From positions 59,647,582 to 59,711,581 of the forward strand of contig OX457068.1 of the NCBI GenBank assembly GCA_949752795.1: a DNA stretch of 64,000 nucleotides. The letters run 5' to 3'. This document shows positions 12,961-22,876 of the stretch, one piece after another. Under the pieces are notes generated by a model. It saw nothing but the letters and a program-made list of their open reading frames with translations, was not told the DNA's origin and ran no database searches. Positions within the stretch are counted from its first letter, which is position 1; each line of letters opens with the position of its first letter. A program made the translations under genes and the position numbers. Source of the stretch: Hyperoodon ampullatus (Eukaryota > Chordata > Mammalia > Artiodactyla > Ziphiidae).

Positions 12961-13751
12961 TTTATATTTTTAGGTATATGGTATATTAGTTATGTTTTCT
13001 TATGCTGGAATAGCAGCCTTCTTTAAGAGATAGCTTATGCATCACAGCAACACACTCCCCCCTCATCACCCAAAGCACATGCTCTAGGGTTTTCCCCTAT
13101 GAGGGCAGCATTAATCCTTCTATTGTTGAGGGCTGACAATTTGGGTGCTCTATAAGCTTGGTTAGCCCCTAGTTCAGTTGGCTGCCAGCCTCTACTTTGT
13201 GTGGAGGCCGTCAGCTGCTGGTTGGTGGGGCTGGGTCATGAGGTGGCTAACTGCAGCACCCCAGGGGTCCCTGGGGTTAGTGCTGGTTCACTTATGGTGA
13301 AGTCAGGGTCCAGAAGACTCCAGGGCTGTTGCTCACCCTCTGGCATGTGAAGCCAGGTCCTGGGATTACTGCCAGACTACTGGAAAGCAGTCAGGTTCTG
13401 GATCCTTGTTCCAGGGCCCAGAGAGCTCAACACTGGTGTCAGATTGATAGTGGGGTTGGCTGGTTCATAACTCAGTTGGGTACAAGTGTACAGAAGCTTG
13501 TGTTGTCCTGCTAGTGGACAGGGTCTGAGCCCACTTGGTCTCAAGGCAAGGTCTGTCATGCTGTGGGCTGGCTGGGTCTGCAGGCTACAGGATTGTGGGT
13601 TTTCTTTTGTCTGATGTCTGCCTCCTGGTGGGTGAAGCTGGTCCAGTGGCTAGAGCAGGCACCCTGAAGGCAGAGGTGGAGCCCAGGGTATTCTGGAGGT
13701 TGTGCTTGCCCACTGGTGGGTGGATCTGGTTTCCAGGCCATCTGATGGCAA
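12961..13751 (-). other. Partial 5' UTR of the old L1
   Basis: This moderately GC-rich stretch has repeated CTGGTGGGTG-like phrases, as in the 5' UTRs of the other older L1s here (compare 55600-56450 and 60940-61100). The YY1 motif at the L1 start is not included. No coding potential is credible. Confidence 0.7.
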
Positions 13752-13785
13752 GCCCACTTTATTTCTTATTTGTATTGTACTAATT

Positions 13786-13788
<3 letters not shown>

Positions 13789-13823
<35 letters not shown>
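13789..13823. repeat. (TA)n microsatellite
   Basis: Pure TA of about 35 bp just outside the 5' end of the old L1. Confidence 0.95.
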
Positions 13824-13826
<3 letters not shown>

Positions 13827-14127
13827 ATATTTCCCTTTAGATTACTTGTGTATTTCAATTGTTTTTGCCACACTGATTTCTCAGAGTAATAAGTAGTTGA
13901 GAGTTTATTTATGCACATGACCTTATAAAATGGTGCATCATTTCTTTAGAATAAAAATGATATGATTTTGATTAACTAAGGAGGAATATACAGATAAATT
14001 ATGTATATTATTTTGCTTAAAACTTTTTATATTACTAATAGTCTATAAAGTTGTTAAATTAATAAAATAAATGTTAATGTCAAGGAGATAGATAGCAGTT
14101 GAAATGTATGCTCCTGGATTATACAAA
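13824..14127. other. Unassigned spacer
   Basis: AT-rich, nothing recognised. Confidence 0.6.
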
Positions 14128-14137
14128 ATATATTACT

Positions 14138-14479
14138 GGGCTTCCCTGGTGATGCAGCGGTTGAGAGCCCACCTGCTAATGCAGGGGATGTGGGTTCCAG
14201 CCCTGGTCCAGGATGATCCCACATGCCACTGAGCAGCTGGGCCTGTACACCACAGCTGCTGAGCCTGTGCTCTGGAGCCTGCAAGCCACAACTACTGAGC
14301 CCACGTGCCACAATTACAGAAGCTCACATGCCTAGAGCCTGTGCTCCACAACAAGAGAAGCCACCGCAATGAGAAGCCCACACACCATAATGAAGAGTAG
14401 ACCCCACTTGCTGCAACTAGAGAAATCCTGTGAGCAGTAATGAAGACCCAGTGCAGCAAAAAATAAATATATAAAATTA

Positions 14480-14484
<5 letters not shown>
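14138..14484 (+). mobile_element. CHR-type SINE, long form
   Basis: It starts GGGCTTCCCTGGTGATGCAG and is about 345 bp long, longer than the 220-bp copies, with an extra internal part of repeated 'CCACAACTACTGAG' and 'GAGAAGCC' units. The A-rich tail has grown into the TA repeat that follows. A 9-bp repeat ATATATTAC at 14128-14136 and 14538-14546 may be the target duplication, though the TA context makes it uncertain. Confidence 0.92.

Positions 14485-14543
<59 letters not shown>
14485..14543. repeat. (TA)n microsatellite grown from a SINE tail
   Basis: About 59 bp of pure TA directly continue the SINE's A/T-rich tail. Confidence 0.95.
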
Positions 14544-14545
<2 letters not shown>

Positions 14546-14546
14546 C

Positions 14547-15540
14547 AGTTGGCACCTCAGGAGGAAAAAAATACATATATAATATCACTAAAAAAATTAC
14601 CTCAGAGAAGAAAGTCAGTTTGAAAGAAATGGAAGTCAGATTAGTTTATATATGAAAACAGCTGGAAGACCTCTAGTTGGCTGAATCATCTAGGAATGTT
14701 AATAAAAGATTAGTTTTTTTAATGAATATGAGCTGAATTTAATCTCTTCTCCTACACTCATGTGAGGAAAGTTATTTTACATTTATAATATTCAGTTTCT
14801 ATATATATGGCAATAATCAATAATATAAGCTTTATTGTGCTACTTTGAGGAAATCAAAATAATAGAAAACATTTAACATAATGCCAGCCCTGATATTTTT
14901 ATTATTAATGCTATCATAACCATCAGCATTATCACCATCATCTCCTGTACATTTGGATTTTGTTGGTCCATGTCATATATATATTCATGTATGCTTTGTG
15001 GTTTATATTATTTATCCACTCTGAAATTAAGTTGTTATTTATAAATGTAAATATATAATATATAAAATATTTGTATTTAATACTCAGAGCCATGTGTCCA
15101 GCCTTAAGAAGCTTTTCAACAAAGTTGAAACATCATAATATTCCTTTGTAGTTGTTTGCAATCATACTTTACCCCAGATTTTTAGCTCCTGTGGGTAAAG
15201 ATCATGTATGATTTATAATTAAATTCCAAAAAGAAGCTCAATAATAAGAGAATAAACCAGTATTAAGAGAGCATCCACTCTGTGTCATACATTGTGTTAA
15301 GTATTTTTCAGACATTATAAAATATGTGCTATTTACTTTTCTTGAGGTGTTGAAAGTTTAGCTAAGTCTTTAAAATGCTAAAGACCTCACAGGTGGGGAA
15401 CAGGGCCACAGATGCAGCTCTATTTCCTCCACAAGTTATAGAATTTATATGATACCCCGTGACTCCTCCTCAGGACCTAGAGTGGTTCCATATACACAAA
15501 AAATATTTAGAACAAATTAGCAGAATAAACAAATGAATTA
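14547..15540. other. AT-rich sequence without genes
   Basis: No coding frame is credible. A possible MIR at 15262-15450 is listed separately. Confidence 0.6.
15262..15450 (-). mobile_element. Probable MIR SINE, diverged
   Basis: The reading 'CACTCTGTGTCATACATTGTGTTAAG' in spaced form resembles the reverse of the MIR core (size of range, then acid 'CAGGTGGGGAACAGGGCCACAG' like the fossil 3' part). The match is recalled by eye only. Confidence 0.5.
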
Positions 15541-15553
15541 AGAAATAAACATG
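15541..15553. repeat. Target site duplication of the full-length L1
   Basis: AGAAATAAACATG here pairs with AGAAATAAGCATG at 22864-22876, one mismatch in 13 bp. It proves both ends of the element between them. Confidence 0.9.
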
Positions 15554-15565
15554 GGTAGCCGGAGG

Positions 15566-15575
15566 AAGATGGCGG
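15566..15575 (+). promoter_or_regulatory. YY1-type site at L1 start
   Basis: AAGATGGCGG lies 12 bp inside the element. In human L1 a YY1 site at the same place directs the start of transcription; the same role here is inferred. Confidence 0.8.
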
Positions 15576-16438
15576 AAGAGTAAGACGCGGAGATCACCTT
15601 CCTCCCCACAGATACATCAGAAATTCATCTACACGTGGAACAACTCCAAAAGAACACCTACTGAACGCTGACAGAAGACCTCAGACCCCCCAAAAGGCAA
15701 GAAACTCCCCACATACCTGGGTAGGTCAAAAGAAAAAAAAGAATAAACAGAGACAATAGGATATGGACGGGACCTGCACCAGTGGGAGGGAGCCGTGAAG
15801 GAGGGAAGGTTTCTACACACTACAAGCCCCTTCCTGGGCGGAGACTGCAGGTGGCGGAGGGGGAAAGCTTCGGAGTAGCGGAGGAGAGCACAGCAACAGG
15901 GGTGCGGAGGGCAAAGCGGAGAGATTTTGGCACAGAGGATCGGTGCCCTCAGGCACACACCAGCACGAGAGGCCTGTCTGCTCGGCCGCCGGGGCGGGCG
16001 GGGCTGGGAGCTGAGGCTCGGGTATCGGCTTTCAGTCAGAGCGCAGGGAGAGGACTGGGGCTGGCGGCAGGAAGAGAGCCTGAAGGGGTTAGTGCTAGCC
16101 CGGAGGGAGTCCGGGGAAAGGGTCTGGAGCTACCGGAGAGGCAAGAGACTTTTTTCCCTTTTGTTGCCTGGTGCGCGAGGAGAGGGCATTCCCCTCCCTC
16201 CCCTCTGCCTGAGTGAGCCAGAGCCCCCGAATCAGCGGCTCCTTTAAACCCGTCCTGTCTGAGCGAAGAACGGACGCCCTCCGGCGACCTACGCGCAGAG
16301 GCGGGGCCAGGTACAAAGCTGAGACCCGGGAGTTGTGAGAGCAGAGACAGGGAAATCTCTCTGTACAGCCTCCGAGGCAGCGGATTAAAGCTCCACGGTC
16401 CATTTGATGTGCCCCGCGTCTGTGGAGTGCATGAATGG

Positions 16439-16660
16439 ACAGCGAATCATCCCAAATTGAGGAAGTGGACTTTGAGGACAAGATTTAAGACTTTCCCCTC
16501 TTTTTCCTCTTTTTACAACGAATTATCCCAAATTAAGGAGGTGGACTTAGCAAGATTTCAGACTTCTCGCCCTTTTCCTCATTGTACAACGAATTATCCC
16601 AAATCGAGGAGGTGGACTTGGAGAGCAAGATTTTTGATTTTTCCCCCTGCTCTCTTTTTG
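16439..16660 (+). repeat. Three-unit tandem repeat in L1 5' UTR
   Basis: Units begin at 16439, 16515 and 16586 (about 76, 71 and 75 bp), each opening with ACARCGAATYATCCCAAAT and GAGG-GTGGACTT. Each unit offers a GT after GGAA or GGAG (16465, 16541, 16612) that could act as a splice donor. Such repeat units are typical of L1 promoters in some mammals, for example mouse monomers, though these are much shorter. Confidence 0.85.
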
Positions 16661-17234
16661 TGAATGTGTATGTGTAAAATTCTGTGTAAGATTCTCTCTG
16701 TATAGCTTTGCTTCCACCATATGTCCCAGGGTCCTATCGGTCCGTGTTTTTTTTTTTTTCAATAATTACTTTTTAATTTTAATAACGCTACTATATTTCA
16801 TACTTTATTCTATTTTACTTTACCTGCTCTTTCTTTTTTTCCTACCTTCCCTTCCTCCCTTCCTCCCTCTGCTCCTCCTTTCCTTCTTACTTTTTCTTTC
16901 CTCCCTCCCTCCCTCCCACCCTTCTTCTTTCCACTTTCTTTTTCTTTCCTTCCACCCTCCCTCCCTCCTGTCTTTCTTTCTTTATTTCCTTCCTCCCTCC
17001 CTCCATCCCTTCTTCCATTCACTCTTCCTTTTGCTTTCATTCCTCCCTCCCTCCCTCCTTTCTTTCCTTCTTTCTTTCCATCCTTCCTCCCTCTCTTCCT
17101 CCTTTCTTTCTTTCTTCCTTCCTTCCCTTCTTCCTTTCTTTCCCTCTCTCTTTCTTTCTTCTACTAATTCTTTCTTTCTACTTTTTCTCCCTGTTATTCT
17201 GAGCCGGGTGGATGAAAGGCTCTTGGTGCTGCAG
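16465..17234 (+). other. Candidate 770-bp intron in L1 5' UTR
   Basis: The segment begins GTGGAC after GAGGAA and ends GCTGCAG before CCAGGAGTC. The - strand L1 at 25342-31864 lacks exactly this segment: its sequence runs TTGAGGAG directly into CCAGGTGTCAG. The donor base before GT is A in this copy, but G in repeat units two and three. Splicing from this copy itself is not shown. Confidence 0.65.
16818..17197 (+). repeat. Polypyrimidine tract (CCTTCCCTCC)n/(TTTC)n
   Basis: About 380 bp of nearly pure C and T. It lies where the older L1 at 44098-51365 has a 320-bp T-rich tract. A reverse-strand open frame through it (16810-17040) is low-complexity. It lies just upstream of the AG used in the splice-like junction of the neighbouring L1. 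Confidence 0.95.
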
Positions 17235-17310
17235 CCAGGAGTCAGTACTGTGCCTCTGAAGTGGGAGAGCCAACTTCAGGACACTGGTCCACAAGAGACC
17301 TCCCAGCTCC
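17200..17310 (-). repeat. SINE-like module fixed in L1 5' UTR (antisense)
   Basis: Read on the - strand, GGTCTCTTGTGGACCAGTGT and the following 65 bp align without gaps at about 60% identity, counted by eye, to the clear tRNA-derived SINE at 45741-45855. Sequence on both sides also matches that L1, so the module lies at the same place in both 5' UTRs. It seems to be an old SINE that became part of the L1. Confidence 0.6.
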
Positions 17311-17617
17311 ACGTAATATCAAGCAGTGAAAATCTCCCAGGGATCTCCATCTCAACACCAGCACCCAGCTTCAGTCAATGACCAGCAAGCTACAGTGCTG
17401 GTCACCCTATGCCAAGCAACTAGCAAGGCAGGAACACAACCCCACCCATTAGCAGGGAGGCTACCTAAAAACATAATAAGGCCACAGGAACCCCAAAACA
17501 CACCACCAGACGTGGACCTGTCCACCAGAAAGACAAGATCGAGCCCCAACCACCAGAACACAGGCATTAGTCCCCCCCACCAGGAAGCCTACACAACCTA
17601 CTGAAACAACCTTAGCC

Positions 17618-18616
17618 ATGGGGGACAGATACCAAAAACAACGGGAACTACGAATCTGCAGCCTGCAAAAAGGAGACCCCAAACAGAGTAACATAAGCAA
17701 AATGAGAAAGCAGAAAAACACACAGCAGGTGAAGGAGCAAGATAAAAACGTACCAGACCTAACAAATGAAGAGGTAATAGGCAGTCTACCTGAAAAAGAA
17801 TTCAGAATAATGATAGTAAAGATGATCCAAGATTCTATTTCCAAGATCCAAATTCTTGGAAATAGAATAGACAATATGCAAGAAACAGTGAACAAGGACC
17901 TAGAAGAATTAAAGATGAATCAAGCATCGATTAAAAACACAATAAATGAAATGAAAAATACTCTAGATGGGATCAATAGCAGAATAACTGAGGCAGAAGA
18001 ACGGATAAGTGAGGTGGAAGATAAAATAGTGGAAATAACTGATGCAGAGAAAAATAAAGAAAAAAGAATGAAAAGAACAGAGGACAGTCTCAGAGACCTC
18101 TGGGACAACATTAAATGCACCAGCATTCGAATTATAGGGGTTCCAGAAGAAGAAGAGAAAAAGAAAGGGACTGAGAAAATATTTGAAGAGATTATAGTTG
18201 AAAACTTCCCAAATATGGGAAAGGAAATAGTTAATCAAGTCCAGGAGGCACAGAGAGTCCCATACAGAATAAATCCAAGGAGAAATACGCCAAGACACAT
18301 ATTAATCAAACTGTCAAAAATTAAACACAAAGAAATCATATTAAAAGCAGCAAGGGAAAAACAACAAATAACACACAAGGGAATCCCCATCAGGTTAACA
18401 GCTGATCTCTCAGCAGAAACTCTACAAGCCAGAAGGGAGTGGCAGGACATAATTAAAGTGATGAAGGAGAGAAACCTGCAACCAAGATTACTCTACCCAG
18501 CAAGGATCTCATTCAGATTTGATGGAGAAATTAAAACCTTTACAGACAAGCAAAAGCTGAGAGAGTTCAGCACCACCAAACCAGCTTTACAACAAATGCT
18601 AAAGGAACTTCTCTAG
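17618..18616 (+). CDS. ORF1: L1 ORF1 protein, intact (332 aa)
   Basis: ORF1p trimerises, coats L1 RNA in cytoplasmic particles and acts as a nucleic acid chaperone for retrotransposition. Visible parts: a basic N-terminus (1-60), a coiled coil (about 63-150, heptad pattern with IKNTINEMKNTLDG), an RRM-like domain starting near 166 (IRIIGVPEEEE at 171-180, ENFPNM at 195-200) and the C-terminal domain from about 258 with the hallmark RLTADLSAETLQARREW. The 332-aa length is close to the 338 aa of the human protein. The ATG chosen matches the position where the - strand copy has lost its ATG; a second in-frame ATG at codon 29 is also possible. The stop lies 58 bp before ORF2. No lesion is visible. 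ORF1 intactness alone does not make the element mobile. Confidence 0.93.
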   Translation: MGDRYQKQRELRICSLQKGDPKQSNISKMRKQKNTQQVKEQDKNVPDLTNEEVIGSLPEKEFRIMIVKMIQDSISKIQILGNRIDNMQETVNKDLEELKMNQASIKNTINEMKNTLDGINSRITEAEERISEVEDKIVEITDAEKNKEKRMKRTEDSLRDLWDNIKCTSIRIIGVPEEEEKKKGTEKIFEEIIVENFPNMGKEIVNQVQEAQRVPYRINPRRNTPRHILIKLSKIKHKEIILKAAREKQQITHKGIPIRLTADLSAETLQARREWQDIIKVMKERNLQPRLLYPARISFRFDGEIKTFTDKQKLREFSTTKPALQQMLKELL

Positions 18617-18674
18617 GCAAGAAATACAACACAAGGAATATACCTACAATAACGAACCCAAAGCAATTAAGGAA

Positions 18675-21600
18675 ATGGGAATAGAAACATACATATCAAT
18701 AATTACCTTAAATGTAAATGGATTAAATGCTCCCACCAAAAGACACAGAGTGGCTGAATGGATACAAAAACAAGACCCATATATATGCTGTCTACAAGAG
18801 ACCCACTTCAGACCTAGAGACACATACATATTGAAGGTAAGGGGATGGAAAAAGATATTCCATGCAAATGGAAATCAAAAGAAAGCTGGAGTAGCAATTC
18901 TTATATCAGACAAAATAGACTTTGATATAAAGACTATTAGAAGAGACAAAGAAGGACACTACATAATGATAAAGGGATCGATCCAAGAAGAAGATATAAC
19001 AATTGTAAATATTTATGCACCCAACATAGGAGCACCTCAATACATAAGGCAAATACTAACAGCCATAAAAGGGGAAATTGACAGTAACACAATCATAGTA
19101 GGGGACTTTAACACCCCACTTTCACCAATGGACAGATCATCCAAAATGAAAATAAATAAGGAAACACAAGCTTTAAATGATACATTAAACAAGATGGACT
19201 TCATTGATATTTATAGGACATTCCATCCAAAAACAACAGAATACACATTTCTCTCAAGTGCTCATGGAACATTCTCCAGGATAGATCATATCTTGGGTCA
19301 CAAATCAAGCCTTGGTAAATTTAAGAAAATTGAAATTGTATCAAGCATCTTTTCCGACCACAATGCTATGAGACTAGACATCAATTACAGGAAAAGATCT
19401 GTAAAAAAATACAAACACATGGAGGCTAAACAATACACTACTCAATAACTAAGTGATCACTGAAGAAATCAAAGAGGAAATTAAAAAATACCTAGAAACA
19501 AATGACAATGGAGACACGATGACTCAAAACCTATGGGACACAGCAAAAGCAGTTCTAACGGGGAAGTTTATAGCAATACAATCCCACCTTAAGAAACAGG
19601 AAACATTTCGAGTAAACAACCTGACCCTGCACCTAAAGCAATTAGAGAAAGAAGAACAAAAAACCCCCAAAGTTAGCAGAAGGAAAGAAATCATAAAGAT
19701 CAGATCAGCAATAAATGAAAAAGAAATGAAGGAAACGATAGCAAAGATCAACCAAACTAAAAGCTGGTTCTTTGAGAAGATAAACAAAATTGACAAACCA
19801 TTAGCCAGACTCATCAAGAAAAGAAGGGAGAAGACTCAAATCAATAGAATTAGAAATGAAAAAGGAGAAGTAACAACTGACACTGCAGAAATACAAAAGA
19901 TCAGGAGAGATTACAATAAGCAACTCTATGCCAATAAAATGGACAACCTGGAAGAAATGGACAAATTCTTAGAAATGCACAACCTACCAAGACTGACTCA
20001 GGAAGAAATAGAAAATATGAATAGACCAATCACAAGCACTGAAATTGAAACTGTGATTAAAAATCTTCCATCAAACAAAAGCCCAGGACCAGATGGCTTC
20101 ACAGGGGAATTCTATCAAACATTTAGAGAAGAGCTAACACCCATCCTTCTCAAACTCTTCCAAACAATATCAGAGGAAGGAACACTCCCAAACTCATTCT
20201 ACAAGGCCACCATCACCTTGATACCAAAACCAGGCAAGGATGTCACAAAGAAAGAAAACTACAGGCCAATATCACTGATGAACATACATGCAAAAATCCT
20301 CAACAAAATACTAGCAAACAGAATCCAACAGCACATTAAAAGGATCATACACCATGATCAAGTGGGGTTTATTCCAGGAATGCAAGGATTCTTCAATATA
20401 CGCAAATCAATCAATGTGATACACCATATTAACAAGTTGAAGGAGAAAAACCATATGATCATCTCAATAGATGCAGAGAAAGCTTTCGACAAAATTCAAC
20501 ACCCATTTATGATAAAAACCCTGCAGAATGTAGGCATAGAGGGAACTTTCCTCAACATAATAAAGGCCATATATGACAAACCCACAGCCAACATTGTCCT
20601 CAATGGTGAAAAACTGAAACCATTTCCACTAAGATCAGGAACAAGACAAGGCTGCCCACTCTCACCACTCTTATTCAACCTAGTTTTGGAAGTTTTAGCC
20701 ACAGCAATCAGAGAAGAAAATGAAATAAAAGGAATGCAAATTGGAAAAGAAGAAGTAAAGCTGTCACTGTTTGCAGATGACATGATACTATACATAGAGA
20801 ATCCTAAAGATGCTACCAGAAAACTACTAGAGCTAATCAATGAATTTGGTAAAGTCGCAGGATACAAAATTAATGCACAGAAATCTCTGGCATTCCTGTA
20901 CACTAATGATGAAAAATCTGAAAATGAAATCAAGAAAACACTCCCATTTACCATTGCAACAAAAAGAATAAAATATCTAGGAATAAACCTACCTAAGGAG
21001 ACAAAAGACCTGTATGCAGAAAATTATAAGACACTGATGAAAGAAATTAAAGATGATACAAATAGATGGAGAGATATACCATGCTCCTGGATTGGAAGAA
21101 TCAATATTGTGAAAATCATTCTACTACCCAAAGCAATCTACAGATTCAATGCAATCCCTATCAAACTACCACTGGCATTTTTCACAGAACTAGAACAAAA
21201 AATTTCAAAATTTGTTTGGAAAAACAAAAGACCCCGAATAGCCAAAGCAACCTGGAGAACGAAAAACGGAGCTGGAGGAATCAGGCTCCCTGACTTCAGA
21301 CTATACTACAAAGCTACAGTAATTAAGACAGTGTGGTACTGGCATAAAAACAGAAAGATAGATCAGTGGATCAGGATAGAAAGCCCAGAGATAAACCCAC
21401 GCACATATGGCCAACTTATCTTTGATAAAGGAGGCAGGAATGTACAGTGGAGAAAGGACAGTCTCTTCAATAAGTGGTGCTGGGAAAACTGGACAGGGAC
21501 ATGTAAAAGTATGAGATTAGATCATTCCCTAACACCATACACAAAAATAAGCTCAAAATGGATTAAAGTCCTAAATGTAAGGCTAGAAACTATCAAACTC

Positions 21601-22510
21601 TTAGAGGAAAACATAGGCAGAACACTCTATGACATAAATCACAGCAAGATCCTTTTGGACCCACCTCCTAGAGAAATGGAACTAAAAACAAAGATAAACA
21701 AATGGGACCTAATGAAACTTCAAAGCTTTTGCACAGCAAAGGAAACCATAAACAAGACCAAAAGACAACCCTCAGAATGGGAGAAAATATTTGCAAATGA
21801 AGCAACTGACAAAGGATTAATCTCCAAAATTTATAAACAGCTCATGCAGCTCAATAACAATAAAACAAACAACCCAATCCAAAAATGGGCAGAAGACTTA
21901 AATAGGCATTTCTCCAAAGAAGATATACAGACTGCCAACAAACACATGAAAGAATGCTCAACATCATTAATCATTAGAGAAATGCAAATCAAAACTACAA
22001 TGAGATATCATCTCACACCAGTCAGAATGGCCATCATCAAGAAATCTAGAAACAATAAATGCTGGAGAGGGTGTGGTGAAAAGGGAACACTCTTGCACTG
22101 CTGGTGGGAATGTGAATTGGTACAGCCACTATGGAGAACCGTATGGAGGTTCCTTAAAAAACTAAAAAATAAAACTACCATATGACCCAGCAATCCCACT
22201 ACTAGGCATATACCCTGAGAAAACCATAATTCAAAAAGAGACATGTACCAAAATGTTCATTGCAGCTCTATTCTCAATAGACCGGAGCTGGAAACAACCT
22301 AAGTGTCCATCATCGGATGAATGGATAAAGAAGATGTGGCACATGTATACAATGGAATATTACTCAGCCATAAAAAGAAACGAAGCTGAGCTATTTGTAA
22401 TGAGGTGGATAGACCTAGAGTCTGTCATACAGAGTGAAGTAAGTCAGAAAGAGAAAGACAAATACCGTATGCTAACACATATATATGGAATTAAAAAAAA
22501 AATGTCATGA
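18675..22510 (+). pseudogene. ORF2: L1 ORF2 (endonuclease/reverse transcriptase), three lesions
   Basis: ORF2p nicks genomic DNA and reverse-transcribes L1 RNA at the nick. The first piece (18675-19448) is the AP-type endonuclease with motifs LNVNG, QETH, NIYAPN, VGDFN, RIDHIL and SDHN all present. A run of seven A at 19403-19409 (six in the copy at 25342-31864) shifts the frame, and shortly after it the original frame has TAA at 19450-19452 where that copy has GAA. The second piece (19453-22185) holds the reverse transcriptase with FADD at 20770-20781 and the C-terminal cysteine motif (CWRGC then HCWWEC, about 22063-22113). A second extra A in the run at 22164-22169 shifts the frame again; the last piece runs in the third frame to the stop at 22510. 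The 910-aa middle piece starts at GTG, so a free start there is doubtful. Confidence 0.95.
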
Positions 22511-22863
22511 AGAACCTAGGGGTAAAACGGGAATAAAGACACAGACCTACTTGAGAATGGACTTGAGGATATGGGGAGGGGGAAGGGTAAGCTGTGACAA
22601 AGCGAAAGAGAGGCATGGACATATATCCACTACCAAACGTAAGGTAGATAGATAGTGGGAAGCAGCCGCAGAGCACAGGGAGATCAGCTCGGTGCTTTGT
22701 GCCCGCCTGGAGGGGTGGGATGGGGAGGGTGGGAGGGAGGGAGATGCATGAGGGAAGGGATGTGGGAACAGATGTATATGTATGACTGATTCACTTTGTT
22801 ATAAAGCAGAAACTAATAAAAATTAAAAAAATAAAAAAATAAAAAAAATAAAAATAAAAAAAG
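22511..22863 (+). terminator. L1 3' UTR with poly-A signal and tail
   Basis: The 3' UTR has a G-rich block (GGGATGGGGAGGGTGGGAGG at about 22707), usual for L1 3' UTRs. AATAAA occurs at 22815-22820, followed by an A-rich tail interrupted by T to 22863. Confidence 0.85.
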
Positions 22864-22876
22864 AGAAATAAGCATG

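Larger units (their letters stand above)
7206..13751 (-). mobile_element. Old nearly complete L1 with target duplication
   Basis: It contains, in - strand order, part of a 5' UTR (about 13751-12960), ORF1 (about 12960-12055), a long inter-ORF spacer (about 12054-11551), ORF2 (about 11550-7640) and a 3' UTR with tail near 7208. The insertion is bounded by GCCTACTTTATTTCT at 7191-7205 and GCCCACTTTATTTCT at 13752-13766, a 15-bp duplication with one mismatch. The 5' tip with the YY1 motif found in other copies is missing, so the copy is truncated inside the 5' UTR. Many stops and frameshifts make it dead. A SINE sits in ORF2 at 9372-9605. Confidence 0.92.
15554..17617 (+). promoter_or_regulatory. 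L1 5' UTR with internal promoter
   Basis: About 2.06 kb. A CpG-rich part (about 15780-16330) follows the YY1 motif and would be a target for DNA methylation. Then come a three-unit tandem repeat (16439-16660), a long pyrimidine tract (16818-17197) and a SINE-like antisense module (about 17200-17310). Open frames here on either strand (for example 15782-16216 and 16095-16481) have no visible family and are not called as genes. Confidence 0.85.
15554..22863 (+). mobile_element. Full-length young L1 retrotransposon
   Basis: About 7.3 kb: 5' UTR 15554-17617, ORF1 17618-18616, 58-bp spacer, ORF2 18675-22510 (three lesions), 3' UTR and A-rich tail to 22863. Both ends are fixed by the 13-bp duplication, and the start has the YY1-type motif expected at an L1 5' end. 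It is the best preserved L1 in the window and serves as the reference for the others. It is probably immobile because ORF2 is broken, but its promoter and ORF1 could still be expressed. Confidence 0.97.

Noticed and set aside
7206..13751. Possible host gene on the - strand with several exons
   Set aside because: All protein-like pieces are L1 ORF1 and ORF2.
14138..14210. Possible tRNA gene
   Set aside because: tRNA-like promoter boxes belong to a CHR-type SINE; no cloverleaf with proper arms.
15782..16481. Open frames of 106-144 codons in the CpG-rich L1 5' UTR on both strands, including an antisense one that recalls primate ORF0
   Set aside because: GC-rich sequence gives long frames by chance, the frames are not kept in the - strand L1, and primate ORF0 is specific to primates.
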